Of a DNA stretch of 64,000 bases, positions 1-9,790 are shown one piece after another; within the stretch, counting starts at the first letter, position 1; every line of letters begins with the position of its first letter. Source of the DNA: Methanococcoides sp. LMO-2 (lineage in GTDB: Archaea > Halobacteriota > Methanosarcinia > Methanosarcinales > Methanosarcinaceae); assembly GCF_038432375.1 (NCBI RefSeq), contig NZ_JBCAUS010000006.1:248001-312000 (forward strand), given 5' to 3'. The position numbers and the translations under genes are program-made. The notes beneath the pieces are model-generated. The model worked only from the letters and a program-made list of their open reading frames with translations. It had not been told where the DNA came from and made no database searches.

Positions 1-2065
1 CGGTACCCACATCATCCACAATAGCACCATTCAGATTTATGATAAAGTGATAGTCATCTGACTGCATCGCATCTCCACCGTCGTACAAAGTGTCAAGATA
101 GATCTCAATGCTGTCGTCCAGGTGCAAACCACTTGTCTCGGTCAGACCGTCTGCCTGAAGGTCGCTGTCATCCACATCGAAAGCAAAGTAGAGGTATGAA
201 TCATCATACATTGCCTTTATTGATGCAGTATTATCTTTTTCCCGTTCTTTGTCAGAAGCAACATCAATTGCAATTCCTACTACATCTTTCCAATCATTGA
301 GATCGCCATCCACCGTAGCAGTACCACGTACGACATTCAGATTTTCACGATCACCATCTGATTGTGCATCCTGCACCCCATCGCCGGAAAAGACATTCTT
401 AATGATGGTGGAGATAGCAGGTTTTCCGGAATAGCTCTTGGATGCTTCGGCAGTATTACCGTACCGGCCAATGTTTATCCTGTTACCATTTGGATCGGGT
501 TCATTGAAATAACTGCTGGAGATCTTACCTGCATCTATACACGGGCTGTTGGCTTTCATTATCTCCCAGCCAGTTCCGGTCCACGTCCCTGCTGTTGAAC
601 TTAAATGATAGTTACCTCTGGCCTCATCGTAGTACATAGGATCAAAATGAATATCATTTGGACCCTCTCCCACATGATTATAGTCCCCCAGGGCATTGTT
701 GTAAATGTTGTTATTATCTGAAATAATGGTATGAGACTCATATTCGATATTATTTATACCATACCCGCGACCATCATAGGATTTCATACCGGTGATGATG
801 TTGTTAGTTGCTGTAATGGTAAACCCGGATGTAGATGTTGAACCATGATATTCATGAGTGGAAATTCCGTCGCCCTCTCCGTTTGCAATGGTGTTCGACT
901 CAATAGTAACATCATCATGGCCATAAACGCTTATACCACCGCTCCTGCCATCATCTCCAATTGTACCATAAATCAGATTGTGATGTATGTAATTGCCGGT
1001 CGTTTCGGATTTGTCAACCCTCCCCCCTGCCACCTCTGCAGCAAGGACAATACCATACTCCCTTACATTGTATATTGTATTGTAAGCAATTTCATTGTTA
1101 GATGAACCGGTGTTGGATTTATCGTTCTTATATATAAGATAGATAGCAGAATCACCCGAATTGAATGAGGTGAATGTATTTCTCTCAACTAAAGCACCGG
1201 AACACTCATCCAGACGGACACCGGTATTTGCTGCCACATGCCCGAATACATTATCATGTATCCAGATCCGGTTGTCAGCAGTTGAACCGGTGTACAAAAC
1301 ATATACACCAACGTGGCCGGACCTGCCAAAATAGTTATTGTATATATTCAGATTTGGAAGCTTCTCCCCGGAATTTATGACCTTGATAAAATCACCAATA
1401 CCAGTGGTAAACGACAGATTATGGAATGTGAGGTCCTTACCACGGATCTCAATTGTAGGATAGTGATCCACTTCATCTGATGGAATACGTGGCTGGTTCC
1501 ATCTGTCCGCATCGAACGTAAGATTAGTAACAGTTACATTGTTAGACTGTTTGTAGCCACGTCCACTGAGTGGGGTCACCCCTGAGACCATTTGCCAGTC
1601 ATCCCTCGGAGGATTGAATCTAGCCACGAGTTTGACTGTTGCCCCCATATCCCCTGTTAGCGTTGTATCATCCGGGATTTCAATCGTTCCCTGAATGATG
1701 AAATCGTTATCTCCACCATCATCCCTCAGATAAACAGTGTTTAAATCTGCATGCTCACCCACATACTGAAGAGCAGCATTAATCTCAACTTCATCTTTTG
1801 CCCCATCACAATTGTAGTCACCATTACCATCTGCGGAAACATACACAATGGATCCCCCACCTGGAGTAATGTTCGTAGGAATGGATGGAGCGTCCATAAA
1901 ATGCACAGCTGAAACTCCCACAGCTACCACTATTAGAACTAACAGGATCTGCATGAGACCCATAGATGAAACCTTTTTACGAACGGGTGCCGGAAAGATC
2001 ATATAGGTCACAATCGCACTGATCAAAAGTACAAAGAGCAAAGCTTGTGCACTTGGATAGAGCAT
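1..2065 (-). CDS. Membrane-anchored parallel beta-helix surface protein with CBM9-like domain (3' end cut by window)
   Basis: The frame stays open from the ATG at 2065 to the window edge, about 688 codons, so the C terminus is missing. The N terminus has two hydrophobic stretches (about residues 7-23 and 36-55), which suggests a membrane anchor rather than a cleaved signal. Next comes a secreted motif YVSADGNGDYNCDG, then roughly 350 residues of Asn- and Gly-rich short repeats typical of right-handed parallel beta-helices, and an end cap with the SPCIDAG and GRYGN motifs. From about residue 575 a CBM9/DOMON-like sugar-binding domain begins (DGDLNDW, LHLDDSIEIYLDT). It is a close paralogue of the next gene upstream, but lacks the PKD domain between helix and CBM9. 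A TATA box centred 26 nt before the ATG suggests a leaderless mRNA. Likely cell-surface glycan binding or processing; no catalytic residues assigned. Confidence 0.85.
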   Translation of the reverse strand, partial: MLYPSAQALLFVLLISAIVTYMIFPAPVRKKVSSMGLMQILLVLIVVAVGVSAVHFMDAPSIPTNITPGGGSIVYVSADGNGDYNCDGAKDEVEINAALQYVGEHADLNTVYLRDDGGDNDFIIQGTIEIPDDTTLTGDMGATVKLVARFNPPRDDWQMVSGVTPLSGRGYKQSNNVTVTNLTFDADRWNQPRIPSDEVDHYPTIEIRGKDLTFHNLSFTTGIGDFIKVINSGEKLPNLNIYNNYFGRSGHVGVYVLYTGSTADNRIWIHDNVFGHVAANTGVRLDECSGALVERNTFTSFNSGDSAIYLIYKNDKSNTGSSNNEIAYNTIYNVREYGIVLAAEVAGGRVDKSETTGNYIHHNLIYGTIGDDGRSGGISVYGHDDVTIESNTIANGEGDGISTHEYHGSTSTSGFTITATNNIITGMKSYDGRGYGINNIEYESHTIISDNNNIYNNALGDYNHVGEGPNDIHFDPMYYDEARGNYHLSSTAGTWTGTGWEIMKANSPCIDAGKISSSYFNEPDPNGNRINIGRYGNTAEASKSYSGKPAISTIIKNVFSGDGVQDAQSDGDRENLNVVRGTATVDGDLNDWKDVVGIAIDVASDKEREKDNTASIKAMYDDSYLYFAFDVDDSDLQADGLTETSGLHLDDSIEIYLDTLYDGGDAMQSDDYHFIINLNGAIVDDVGT

Positions 2066-2086
2066 ACTACTAAATTGAACATTTGA

Positions 2087-2095
2087 AAATATAAA
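2087..2095 (-). promoter_or_regulatory. TATA box for the beta-helix gene starting at 2065
   Basis: Reads TTTATATTT on the minus strand. Its centre is about 26 nt from the ATG, so transcription would begin at or next to the start codon. Confidence 0.5.
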
Positions 2096-2245
2096 TCTAT
2101 CCGGGATGCGATCAAAATATAGGAGATAATGAACAATAATTAAGTATTGAACTTCAGGCAGAACTCAGGGATTCCTGAGATAGTTTCAAAAGTTGAGAAT
2201 GAAATAAAAAAAGTTGGCGCAAAATTGCGCCTGAATTTAAGTCAA

Positions 2246-5206
2246 TTATATAGTTTCACCGAAGTAGTGTGCTACAATGGTGAGGTCCTGAATGTTCACT
2301 TCACCATCCTCGTTTACATCCCAGCTTGGGTGTGGTTTTGAACTACCCAGATTTTGAGCCACAAGAGTGACATCCAGAATATTCACTACACCATCCTTAT
2401 TTACATCCCAACGTGGGAGTATTTTGATGACAGTGACAACATTTTGAGTAGTCACCTGATCGGTTCCGTCACTTACAACAGCTTCGATGGTGTAAGAACC
2501 TGAAGAATCAGCATCCCATGAATAACTGGAAGTTGTACTGACGGTAACACCATTGATCTTCAGAGCATAGTTCAGTTCATCTTCATCTGCATCAAAAGCA
2601 ACTACTCCAATGTCAACCACATTTCCAACCTCAAAGACCGAATCATGGTCAGGTGAGAGGAAAGTAATTACCGGAGCGTTGTTCGAAGGGTCATTGCTTA
2701 TTGCATTCACAGTAATGATCATAGACTCTGAGTCACTGAGTTCGCCATCGGTAACTTCGAACAGCAGACCATAGTCACCTGAAGGGACAGCGGAAGGAGT
2801 CCAGCTGAATTCACCTGATAAAGAATCAAATGATGCACCGTTAGGCAGGCCGCTTACTGTATAGGAAAGAGGGTCACTTTCAGCATCTGATGCACTGACA
2901 GTAAAGCTTACAGTGCTTCCCTCATCCACTGTCCTGTCATCAATAGAAGACATGATAGGTGCGGTGTTGCTTGTAGCTGTAATGGTCGCATCCCCCCAGC
3001 GGTCAGGAACAGCGTAGGAAGTGGTCAGATCGTGCCAGTTAAGGAGATATACAGTACCCGTATTATCCTGGTCATTTACAGCAAGGAACAGACCAACATC
3101 ATTGCTGGAAGGAATTCCACCAATGTCACTCCATGGAATTGCAACCTCGATGATGTAACCGGAATCTGTACTGGCATCGTTCTTGGTACCCTGCAGATTC
3201 ACATTAGTGATGATGTTGCTTGAGTAACTGTAGTCCTTTCCGGTACCCGTACCCACGTCATCCACCACTGCACCATTCAAATTAATGATAAAGTGGTAGT
3301 CATCAGGCTGCATTGCAGCTCCACCGTTGTTCAAAGTGTCAAGATAGATCTCAATGCTATCATCCAGATGGAGACCACCTGTCTCGATCAGGGCGTCTGC
3401 CTGAAGGTTGCTGTCTGTCACATCATATGAAATGTAAAGGTATGTGCTATCATACATTGATTTGACTGTTGCAGTGTTATCTGAAACGCCAGACATGGTG
3501 GTTCCTGCAGCGTATTGCCAGTCTGAAAGATCACCGTCGATCATTGCAGTGCCACTTGAAATGTCCAGATGTGCGTTGCCGACATCTGATGGAGCGTCTG
3601 GTGAAGTATCCTGTACTGTAATATGAACAGTGTCAGTGTCAACCTCTCCATCACCATCTGTTACTGTCAGTGTTGCTGTGTATGTTCCTCCAGAACTGTA
3701 GGAGTGCTGGACAACGGCACCGGTTGCATCCTGCTGGATTCCATTAGAGTTGTCGAAATCCCACTTGTAGGATGCGATACTGACGTCATCTGTTGATGCG
3801 GATCCATCCAAAGTCACAGTCTCACCGACAGAAACTGTGCGGTCAGAACCTGCAGAAGCGGTAGGCTTCACGGAAGTTGTGGGTTCTTCAGGAGTTGTTG
3901 GCTCATCAGGAATTGTAGATTGACTGGAATCATGAATGTCATGTGTACCCTCAGCTGTATTTCTATAATTACCCAATGCATTGCCATAGATGTTGTTATA
4001 ATCGGAAATTATGGTGTGTCTGCTGGATTCAACGTTATTGATACCATACCCACGACCATTATAATATGTCATCCCATAGATGAGATTGTTCTTAGCAGTA
4101 ATGGTAAAACCAGACGTAGAGGTTGAACCATAATATTCGTGAGTTGATATTCCGTCACCGTCACAGTTTGCTATGGTGTTGTATTCGATCAGAACATCAT
4201 CATAACCATACACGTTGATACCACCGGCATTACCATCCCCAATAGTATTGCGGATCGAATTGTGATGGATATAGTTACCAGCTGTTTCGGATTTGTCCAC
4301 TACGCCTCCACTGACCTCTGCAGCAAGAGTGACACCGTATTCCCTCACATCGTATATTGTATTATACCTGATCTCGTTGTCATGTGAACCAGTGTTGCTT
4401 CCCGCATTCCTGTACAGGAGATAGATTGCGGAATCTCCCTGATTATAGGAAGTGAACACATTGTTTTCAACCAAAGCACCAGAACACTCGTCCAGGCGAA
4501 CACCGGTATTTGCTGCCACATAACCGAATTCATTGTCATGTATCCAGATTCTGTTATCACCGGTGTATCCGGTATACAGGACATATACGCCACAGTGTCC
4601 GGACCTGCCGAAATAGTTATTGTAGATATTAATGTCCGGATATTTTTCGCCATAGTTACCGATCTTGATGAAATCGCCAACACCATCTTCAAACCTACAA
4701 TTATAGATAGTGATGTCCTTTCCCCTAATGGAGATAGTCTCTCTTTCATCTTTCTTGCTAATAGGCATGTTGTCCTGATTCCATCTGTCAGCATCAAAAA
4801 TAATGTTCCTTATTATGATGTGATTGGCACTGTTGTATACCTGACTTGTAGGAGTTGCACCCGTAACCATCTGTTCAAAATCGTATTCAGTAAGACCGGC
4901 CTTTAATTTAACACGTACACCGGTTTCACCATCAAGAATGGTATTGTCATGAATCTCAATTTGATCAGAGATTATATAGTCATTTTCTCCACCATCATCC
5001 ATCAGGTAAACAGTGGTAAACTCTGCATTATCGTTGACAAATTGCAGAGCTGCATTGATCTGTACTTCATCGTTTACTCCATCACAATTATAGTCACCGT
5101 TGCCAGCTGCAGATACATATACCACCGGAGCAGTAGCACCCAATGCAGTTGGTACAGCAATTAATGAAATGAATGATAAGAGTAATAAAATTTTAAGTTT
5201 CCTCAT
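2246..5206 (-). CDS. Secreted beta-helix protein with PKD, CBM9-like, Ig-like domains and C-terminal dockerin
   Basis: Product of 986 residues. The ATG at 5206 is preferred over a GTG three codons upstream because it directly starts a clean signal peptide (residues 1-23). Order of domains: parallel beta-helix (about 30-425), Thr/Pro/Glu linker, PKD (about 447-533), CBM9-like (545-745, motif LHLDDSIEIYLDT), a cadherin/He_PIG-like domain (748-834), an Ig-like domain (843-927), and a dockerin (933-985). The dockerin has two calcium-loop repeats, DVNKDGVVNILD and DVNEDGEVNIQD. Dockerins normally bind cohesin modules; no cohesin is visible here. No sortase signal or C-terminal membrane helix was seen, so retention at the surface could depend on the dockerin. 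It shares the beta-helix and CBM9 portions with the neighbouring partial gene, a tandem duplication followed by domain gain or loss. Confidence 0.9.
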   Translation of the reverse strand: MRKLKILLLLSFISLIAVPTALGATAPVVYVSAAGNGDYNCDGVNDEVQINAALQFVNDNAEFTTVYLMDDGGENDYIISDQIEIHDNTILDGETGVRVKLKAGLTEYDFEQMVTGATPTSQVYNSANHIIIRNIIFDADRWNQDNMPISKKDERETISIRGKDITIYNCRFEDGVGDFIKIGNYGEKYPDINIYNNYFGRSGHCGVYVLYTGYTGDNRIWIHDNEFGYVAANTGVRLDECSGALVENNVFTSYNQGDSAIYLLYRNAGSNTGSHDNEIRYNTIYDVREYGVTLAAEVSGGVVDKSETAGNYIHHNSIRNTIGDGNAGGINVYGYDDVLIEYNTIANCDGDGISTHEYYGSTSTSGFTITAKNNLIYGMTYYNGRGYGINNVESSRHTIISDYNNIYGNALGNYRNTAEGTHDIHDSSQSTIPDEPTTPEEPTTSVKPTASAGSDRTVSVGETVTLDGSASTDDVSIASYKWDFDNSNGIQQDATGAVVQHSYSSGGTYTATLTVTDGDGEVDTDTVHITVQDTSPDAPSDVGNAHLDISSGTAMIDGDLSDWQYAAGTTMSGVSDNTATVKSMYDSTYLYISYDVTDSNLQADALIETGGLHLDDSIEIYLDTLNNGGAAMQPDDYHFIINLNGAVVDDVGTGTGKDYSYSSNIITNVNLQGTKNDASTDSGYIIEVAIPWSDIGGIPSSNDVGLFLAVNDQDNTGTVYLLNWHDLTTSYAVPDRWGDATITATSNTAPIMSSIDDRTVDEGSTVSFTVSASDAESDPLSYTVSGLPNGASFDSLSGEFSWTPSAVPSGDYGLLFEVTDGELSDSESMIITVNAISNDPSNNAPVITFLSPDHDSVFEVGNVVDIGVVAFDADEDELNYALKINGVTVSTTSSYSWDADSSGSYTIEAVVSDGTDQVTTQNVVTVIKILPRWDVNKDGVVNILDVTLVAQNLGSSKPHPSWDVNEDGEVNIQDLTIVAHYFGETI

Positions 5207-5215
5207 AGTTACCAC

Positions 5216-6225
5216 AAATCTTACTTGTAGAATTTTTATGTTGTATTTTTATATTGTTATTAGATATTAGTGATGGTGATTCAGGGTCATAATCACATAT
5301 AAATGTTGTGAGTTTTTCCCTGCATAAAACTTAGGCACATAATAAACCAAAGTTGTCATGCATCTACATCACGAGTACCAAATAACGATTTTTATGTACA
5401 CTAATAAGAGTATTGTGTACACTTAAGTTGAGAATTATGTAGATATTTTTCTGAATAATGCGCATGAAATGAACACACTTTTCGACTATATTTAGAAAGG
5501 ACAGTAGATATTCAAACGGACCAGCTCACTAAATAAAATAATTAGAATAAAATACAGAAGTGGAGGGAAAATTAGCCATATTAATGATTGAGTCAAAGAA
5601 TAAAAGCATCAATACCAATAACAAGGAAAAACTCTCGATTAATACTTAATATGTATAGGCATTGGCCCCCTTCTAGGGCAGCATCATTATAATGATGAGA
5701 AAGATTGTATGAGTCTTGAAAGTTTTGGCCGCTTACATAAGCAGATAGAGCAGTTGAGGCACATCGAACAATATGAAAGATTTGAGAGATACAATTTACA
5801 AAGAAAACATATTACTTCAACTTAGGAAAGGACCAACGACCACATCGTGTGAAATAGTCAATTGTCAATGCCATGTTTTTCCCATACCACGTTCAAAATG
5901 GAGAGAACCAATTTCCTTAAATATTTTTATAACCCATAATATAAAGGGTTAAAGGGGTAAGTCTGACAAATTGAGAGATGGCATGCCCGATATGTGACAA
6001 ACAGTAGTTGAGCACAAAAGTGTGACCAAAAAAACCTGCAAGATACATCAGGGTTTATTGGAAAAGCATGAGCAATACTTCACACTATATATTAGTGCAG
6101 GTTTGAGAGTCAAGTTCTCGTGATAGATAGTAGGATCGTGACCCATCTGACAAGAATATCGTCGAGGGTACATTAGTCAACATATAATAAGGAAAGGATG
6201 TAAACGAGGCATCCGATGAGATCAG
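5216..6225. other. A+T-rich 1-kb region without a convincing gene; one 38-codon frame
   Basis: No long frame on either strand. A short plus-strand frame (5709-5825) encodes a charged, helix-prone 38-residue peptide beginning MSLESFGRLHKQIEQL and ending at TAG. It has no good ribosome binding site and TAG is otherwise unused as a stop here, so it may be a decayed remnant, but I could not match it to a transposase. A small inverted repeat (AACCC at 5931-5935, GGGTT at 5946-5950) is visible. The region separates the surface-protein pair from the glycan locus and may hold the promoter of the plus-strand genes starting at 6226. Confidence 0.4.
5246..5255 (-). promoter_or_regulatory. TATA box for the dockerin protein gene
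   Basis: Minus strand AATATAAAAA, about 44 nt before the ATG at 5206; gives a predicted short leader of about 18 nt. Confidence 0.4.
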
Positions 6226-7269
6226 ATGATACCTAATAGCACATTGATTGAAAAGCTGAAAGAAGAAAAGGAACTATGGGATCTTTTCACAAAAAAAGAG
6301 GAATACAATCCCCCTATTCTTGATGAATATGAAAGATTCCCCTACTATTTGAGCAGTTCCCGAGACATCTTCGAACCCAAGGTCTCAAAATATCTGATCG
6401 AAAATGGTTTTAAGCCGGAATACCCGGATGGAAAGGAATTCGCCGTTTGTCTGACGCATGATATTGATGTAATTAAAGAGAGCAATTTTAGATATGCATT
6501 AAATTCTTTCAGAGCTGTTACCAAAGGAAATATCAAAGAAGCACTAAGAAACTTCACCTACGCAATAAACAAAAGAAGCCACCCATACTGGAACTTCCGG
6601 GAGATAATTAAGTTGGAAGAACAGTATGGAGCTACATCAAGTTTTTACTTCCTTGCACTTGAGCCTGGGGAACAGAATTATGACTATGACCTGCAGACCC
6701 TCAGGGACGACATAAGATATATAGATGCCAGAGGTTGGGAAGTAGGGCTCCATGGTGGTCACAGATCATACAACAATTATGAAGACCTTTACAAAAAGAA
6801 AGAAAAGCTTGAAGCTGTTCTTGGGAAAAACATAATCGGGTATCGGAACCACTACTTAAGATTCAGGACTCCTGAAACCTGGGAGTTACTTAGTAAAGCC
6901 GGTTTCAAATATGACACAACTTTCGGATATAACGACTGTGCAGGATTCAGAAATGGTATGTGCCATCCGTTCAGACCGATAAACCTGAAAACAGGAAAAG
7001 AGATCGATATCGTGGAGATCCCATTGACGATAATGGACTGTACACTTCTCAGGGATTATATGAGACTAGACTTCAACGGTTCATGGGAAATCACAAAGAA
7101 ACTAATCGACTCTGTTGCAAAATACAACGGTGTAATTACAATACTCTGGCACAACACATACATGCTGGACGAAAATCTGGAATTCTACAAAAAAATCCTA
7201 AACTATTGTTATGAAAAGGATGCATGGATGGCCAGTGGAAAAGATATGACCGAATGGTGGGAACAATGA
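6226..7269 (+). CDS. Polysaccharide deacetylase family protein (NodB/CE4-like)
   Basis: Product of 347 residues. CE4-type motifs are recognisable: LTHDIDVI near residue 80 for the catalytic Asp and metal-binding Asp, LHGGHRS near residue 184 for the two metal-binding His, and GYRNHYLRF for the motif-3 Arg. The enzyme would remove acetyl groups from amino sugars during glycan assembly. There is no signal peptide, so it acts in the cytoplasm, consistent with work on nucleotide-sugar or lipid-linked precursors. Its stop overlaps the start of the next gene (ATGA), so the two are translationally coupled. The neighbouring locus makes surface polysaccharide. Confidence 0.85.
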   Translation: MIPNSTLIEKLKEEKELWDLFTKKEEYNPPILDEYERFPYYLSSSRDIFEPKVSKYLIENGFKPEYPDGKEFAVCLTHDIDVIKESNFRYALNSFRAVTKGNIKEALRNFTYAINKRSHPYWNFREIIKLEEQYGATSSFYFLALEPGEQNYDYDLQTLRDDIRYIDARGWEVGLHGGHRSYNNYEDLYKKKEKLEAVLGKNIIGYRNHYLRFRTPETWELLSKAGFKYDTTFGYNDCAGFRNGMCHPFRPINLKTGKEIDIVEIPLTIMDCTLLRDYMRLDFNGSWEITKKLIDSVAKYNGVITILWHNTYMLDENLEFYKKILNYCYEKDAWMASGKDMTEWWEQ

Positions 7270-8264
7270 GTTCAGAGATGAGAGTCAGGGAAATTGGTCC
7301 TGATGAATACGAACTCTGGGATGAGATGGTTGAAATTTCCCCATACGGAACAATATTCCAGAAAAGCAATTGGTTAACAATATGCAAGGATTCGTTCAAC
7401 TTCGACCTGAAAATGTATGGCTGTTTTCATAAAGACGAGTTGGTCGGAGGATGCTCCCTTTTTAGTTACAGGGTTAGAAGAATATTCAGGGTAGCATCAT
7501 CTTACTGCAACATGACCCCCTATGGAGGCATTCTGGTAAAAAGATCAGCAAGTAAGAAAGTAAGAAATCAAGAAGAGTTCCAAAACAATGTTTTGAAGAA
7601 TATCCTGAAACACATCGAAGAACAGGGATATGATAGTGTTTCGATATCAAATCCCCCTGATTTCATAGACACCAGGCAATTTTCATCCAATAAGTGGATC
7701 AAAGATATTAGGTATTCTTACTATTTTGACCTGAGGGAGGATATTGAAACAAGAATGCCAAAGGGATTGAAGGCGATTATTCGTAAGGCTAATGAAAATG
7801 GGATCCTGGTTAAAAAAGAGGATGACCTCCAGCGTTTTTACGAGCTTATTAACCAAACGTATGAAAGGCAACAACTAATACCACCTGCACAAATGAATTT
7901 TTATGAAAAAATAATGGATTTCTTACATAAAACCCATCAAGGGGAAATGTGGATTGCAGAAATGCCCACAGGAGAAGTTGTAGCCGCAGAAATAATCATT
8001 TGGGATAACAAAAGAGCCCATAGATGGGCAGCTACTTCAAATCCGGATCTGAAAAGCCATAATGCAACATCTCTATTACTGCACAATATTTTTCAGGATC
8101 TTAAGAGCAGAAACTTTAAAGAGATAAATTTAATGAGTGGTAATACCCCAAAACTGACTAAATTCATAACAGGATTTAATCCGGAATTGGTACCTTACTA
8201 CGTAGTAAGCAGACATTCAACAAAATTTGATGTATCCCTACATATAATAAATTATATTAGATGA
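7266..8264 (+). CDS. FemAB/GNAT-like acyltransferase
   Basis: Product of 332 residues. The ATG at 7266 overlaps the preceding stop by four bases and begins MSSEMRVREIGPDEYELWDE; an in-frame upstream start at 7224 would lie inside the deacetylase gene and is rejected. The protein shows the double-GNAT layout of the FemAB/peptidoglycan-bridge family: an N-terminal half with the PYGTIFQKSNWL region and a C-terminal half with AAEIIIWDNKRAHRWAA. Family members transfer aminoacyl or acyl groups to amino sugars. Paired with a deacetylase, it could acylate the freed amine; this is inference. It converges on the flippase gene with only an oligo-T stretch (8267-8285) between them, which probably serves as terminator. 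Confidence 0.75.
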   Translation: MSSEMRVREIGPDEYELWDEMVEISPYGTIFQKSNWLTICKDSFNFDLKMYGCFHKDELVGGCSLFSYRVRRIFRVASSYCNMTPYGGILVKRSASKKVRNQEEFQNNVLKNILKHIEEQGYDSVSISNPPDFIDTRQFSSNKWIKDIRYSYYFDLREDIETRMPKGLKAIIRKANENGILVKKEDDLQRFYELINQTYERQQLIPPAQMNFYEKIMDFLHKTHQGEMWIAEMPTGEVVAAEIIIWDNKRAHRWAATSNPDLKSHNATSLLLHNIFQDLKSRNFKEINLMSGNTPKLTKFITGFNPELVPYYVVSRHSTKFDVSLHIINYIR

Positions 8265-8275
8265 AATATTTTTTC

Positions 8276-9724
8276 TTATTTTTTTGCTGCATTTATAGCA
8301 CCTAGTAATTTAGACCTTAGAGTATGATCCAGATAGATCACTACAATATAATAAGCAATTGAAAGCACCATGGAAAGGAATAAAATTACATATATTGTAG
8401 CTGAAAGGTAATCAACTAGGACCAAAGGGATGGAAACTAAAATTGCGATAAGCAGATATTTTACAAAATGTCTGACCTCATGTGTCAATTGAACACCAGA
8501 TATTCTTAAAAGATAGAAATTTGCACAGCTCCATAAAATAACACCAACAATGGACAATAACATAAGTCCGAGGATTGGGTCATTATAACTTCCCCCTATA
8601 AAAAGTGTAATAAATATTGAACAAATGATCAGGATATTAAAAATAAGTTCAATATTTTGCTTTTCAAGTATGTCGAAAATGGAAGATATCGGGGAATACA
8701 TAAATCTTATAAATAGCCAAGGAGCAAGTATTTTTGCATAAATTCCTGCAGAATACCACTCAGCCCCTAAAAAGAAGGTGAACAGGTCCTCACCGACGAT
8801 CATAAACACGATAAGTGGAAATGCCCCTATGAGAATCAATTTCCTGTGTACTTCAGTCACTAATTCTTTGAAGTTTCCATTTTCATTTTTAACTTCACTT
8901 GCTTTCTGGAAGAAGACCTGACTGGTAGCACCACCTATTAAAGTTACAGGCAAAGCCAGTATTAAATTCGCAAACGAATAATGGCCCACTATTGCAGAAG
9001 TGAAATAGAACGCAAGCATAAAAGGTGGAAGCTGAAAAGAGAACGTGTTTACAAACAGAGAGCCCATGGAAAATTTCGGGAATCTTTTATACCTAATGGC
9101 CAGTTCTTTCATCCTGTGCACTGAAACCTTCCTGAAATACTGGATATCAGATTTGAAGTAGCCCAGCATCAGGATATTTGCCAGAAAAAAACCTGTCAAG
9201 TAACCAGTGATCAAGCCCATTGGAGAAGGATTGTAAGATCCGATCCCTACCTGGGACACTCTTGAACCTAATGAATTTGCAATACGTGATTCGGCAACAA
9301 CCCCAAACCGGATCCTGCGAGATGTCCAATAGTTCAGCACGTTGAACAGGCCACTTAAAAAAACGACTATCGGCAAAAGAAGAAGATAATCTGCAAGATC
9401 AGGAGTATTTAAGAAACCTGAGATCTCATCAGATAGCGGGATGAATATGAGTCCGGATGCAATAGAAGTGATTACTAATAAAATGAAACATAACGAAACA
9501 ATATTTGCAGAATCCTCGTTCTTTTTAGGGAGCATTATTGCAAGGTGATAAGTAAGACAGGATATAATTGCAATAATACTTGCAATTGATAAAAATAACT
9601 GAAAAACTCCAAAATCTTCCGGAGAATAAAGTCGGGAAATAATAGGAAAAAGTAATATTCCAATAATTTGGGCGATCATACTCCCTGATACTAATTTCAT
9701 AATATTACGGATAAAATCTGACAT
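8276..9724 (-). CDS. Wzx-type polysaccharide flippase (MATE/MOP superfamily)
   Basis: Product of 482 residues with about 12-14 hydrophobic segments across its whole length and the N-terminal pattern SGSMIAQIIGILLFPIISRL plus LYSPEDFGVFQLFLS, typical of O-antigen/teichoic-acid flippases. It would move a lipid-linked saccharide from the inner to the outer face of the membrane. It is the last gene of the minus-strand glycan cluster. The stop is TAA in a T-rich stretch that also fits an archaeal terminator. Confidence 0.9.
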   Translation of the reverse strand: MSDFIRNIMKLVSGSMIAQIIGILLFPIISRLYSPEDFGVFQLFLSIASIIAIISCLTYHLAIMLPKKNEDSANIVSLCFILLVITSIASGLIFIPLSDEISGFLNTPDLADYLLLLPIVVFLSGLFNVLNYWTSRRIRFGVVAESRIANSLGSRVSQVGIGSYNPSPMGLITGYLTGFFLANILMLGYFKSDIQYFRKVSVHRMKELAIRYKRFPKFSMGSLFVNTFSFQLPPFMLAFYFTSAIVGHYSFANLILALPVTLIGGATSQVFFQKASEVKNENGNFKELVTEVHRKLILIGAFPLIVFMIVGEDLFTFFLGAEWYSAGIYAKILAPWLFIRFMYSPISSIFDILEKQNIELIFNILIICSIFITLFIGGSYNDPILGLMLLSIVGVILWSCANFYLLRISGVQLTHEVRHFVKYLLIAILVSIPLVLVDYLSATIYVILFLSMVLSIAYYIVVIYLDHTLRSKLLGAINAAKK

Positions 9725-9790
9725 TGAATCACACCCATTTTAGAATAATACAACAATGAATCAATATGATTTATAGAAGGTACACTAAAT

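Noticed and set aside
1-2065. Pseudogene reading of the first beta-helix gene
   Set aside because: Codon-by-codon translation shows one uninterrupted frame to the window edge; it is only cut by the boundary.
5709-5852. TAG read-through (pyrrolysine) extension of the 38-codon frame
   Set aside because: Reading through TAG adds only eight codons before TGA, so nothing is gained; no PYLIS-like context was recognised.
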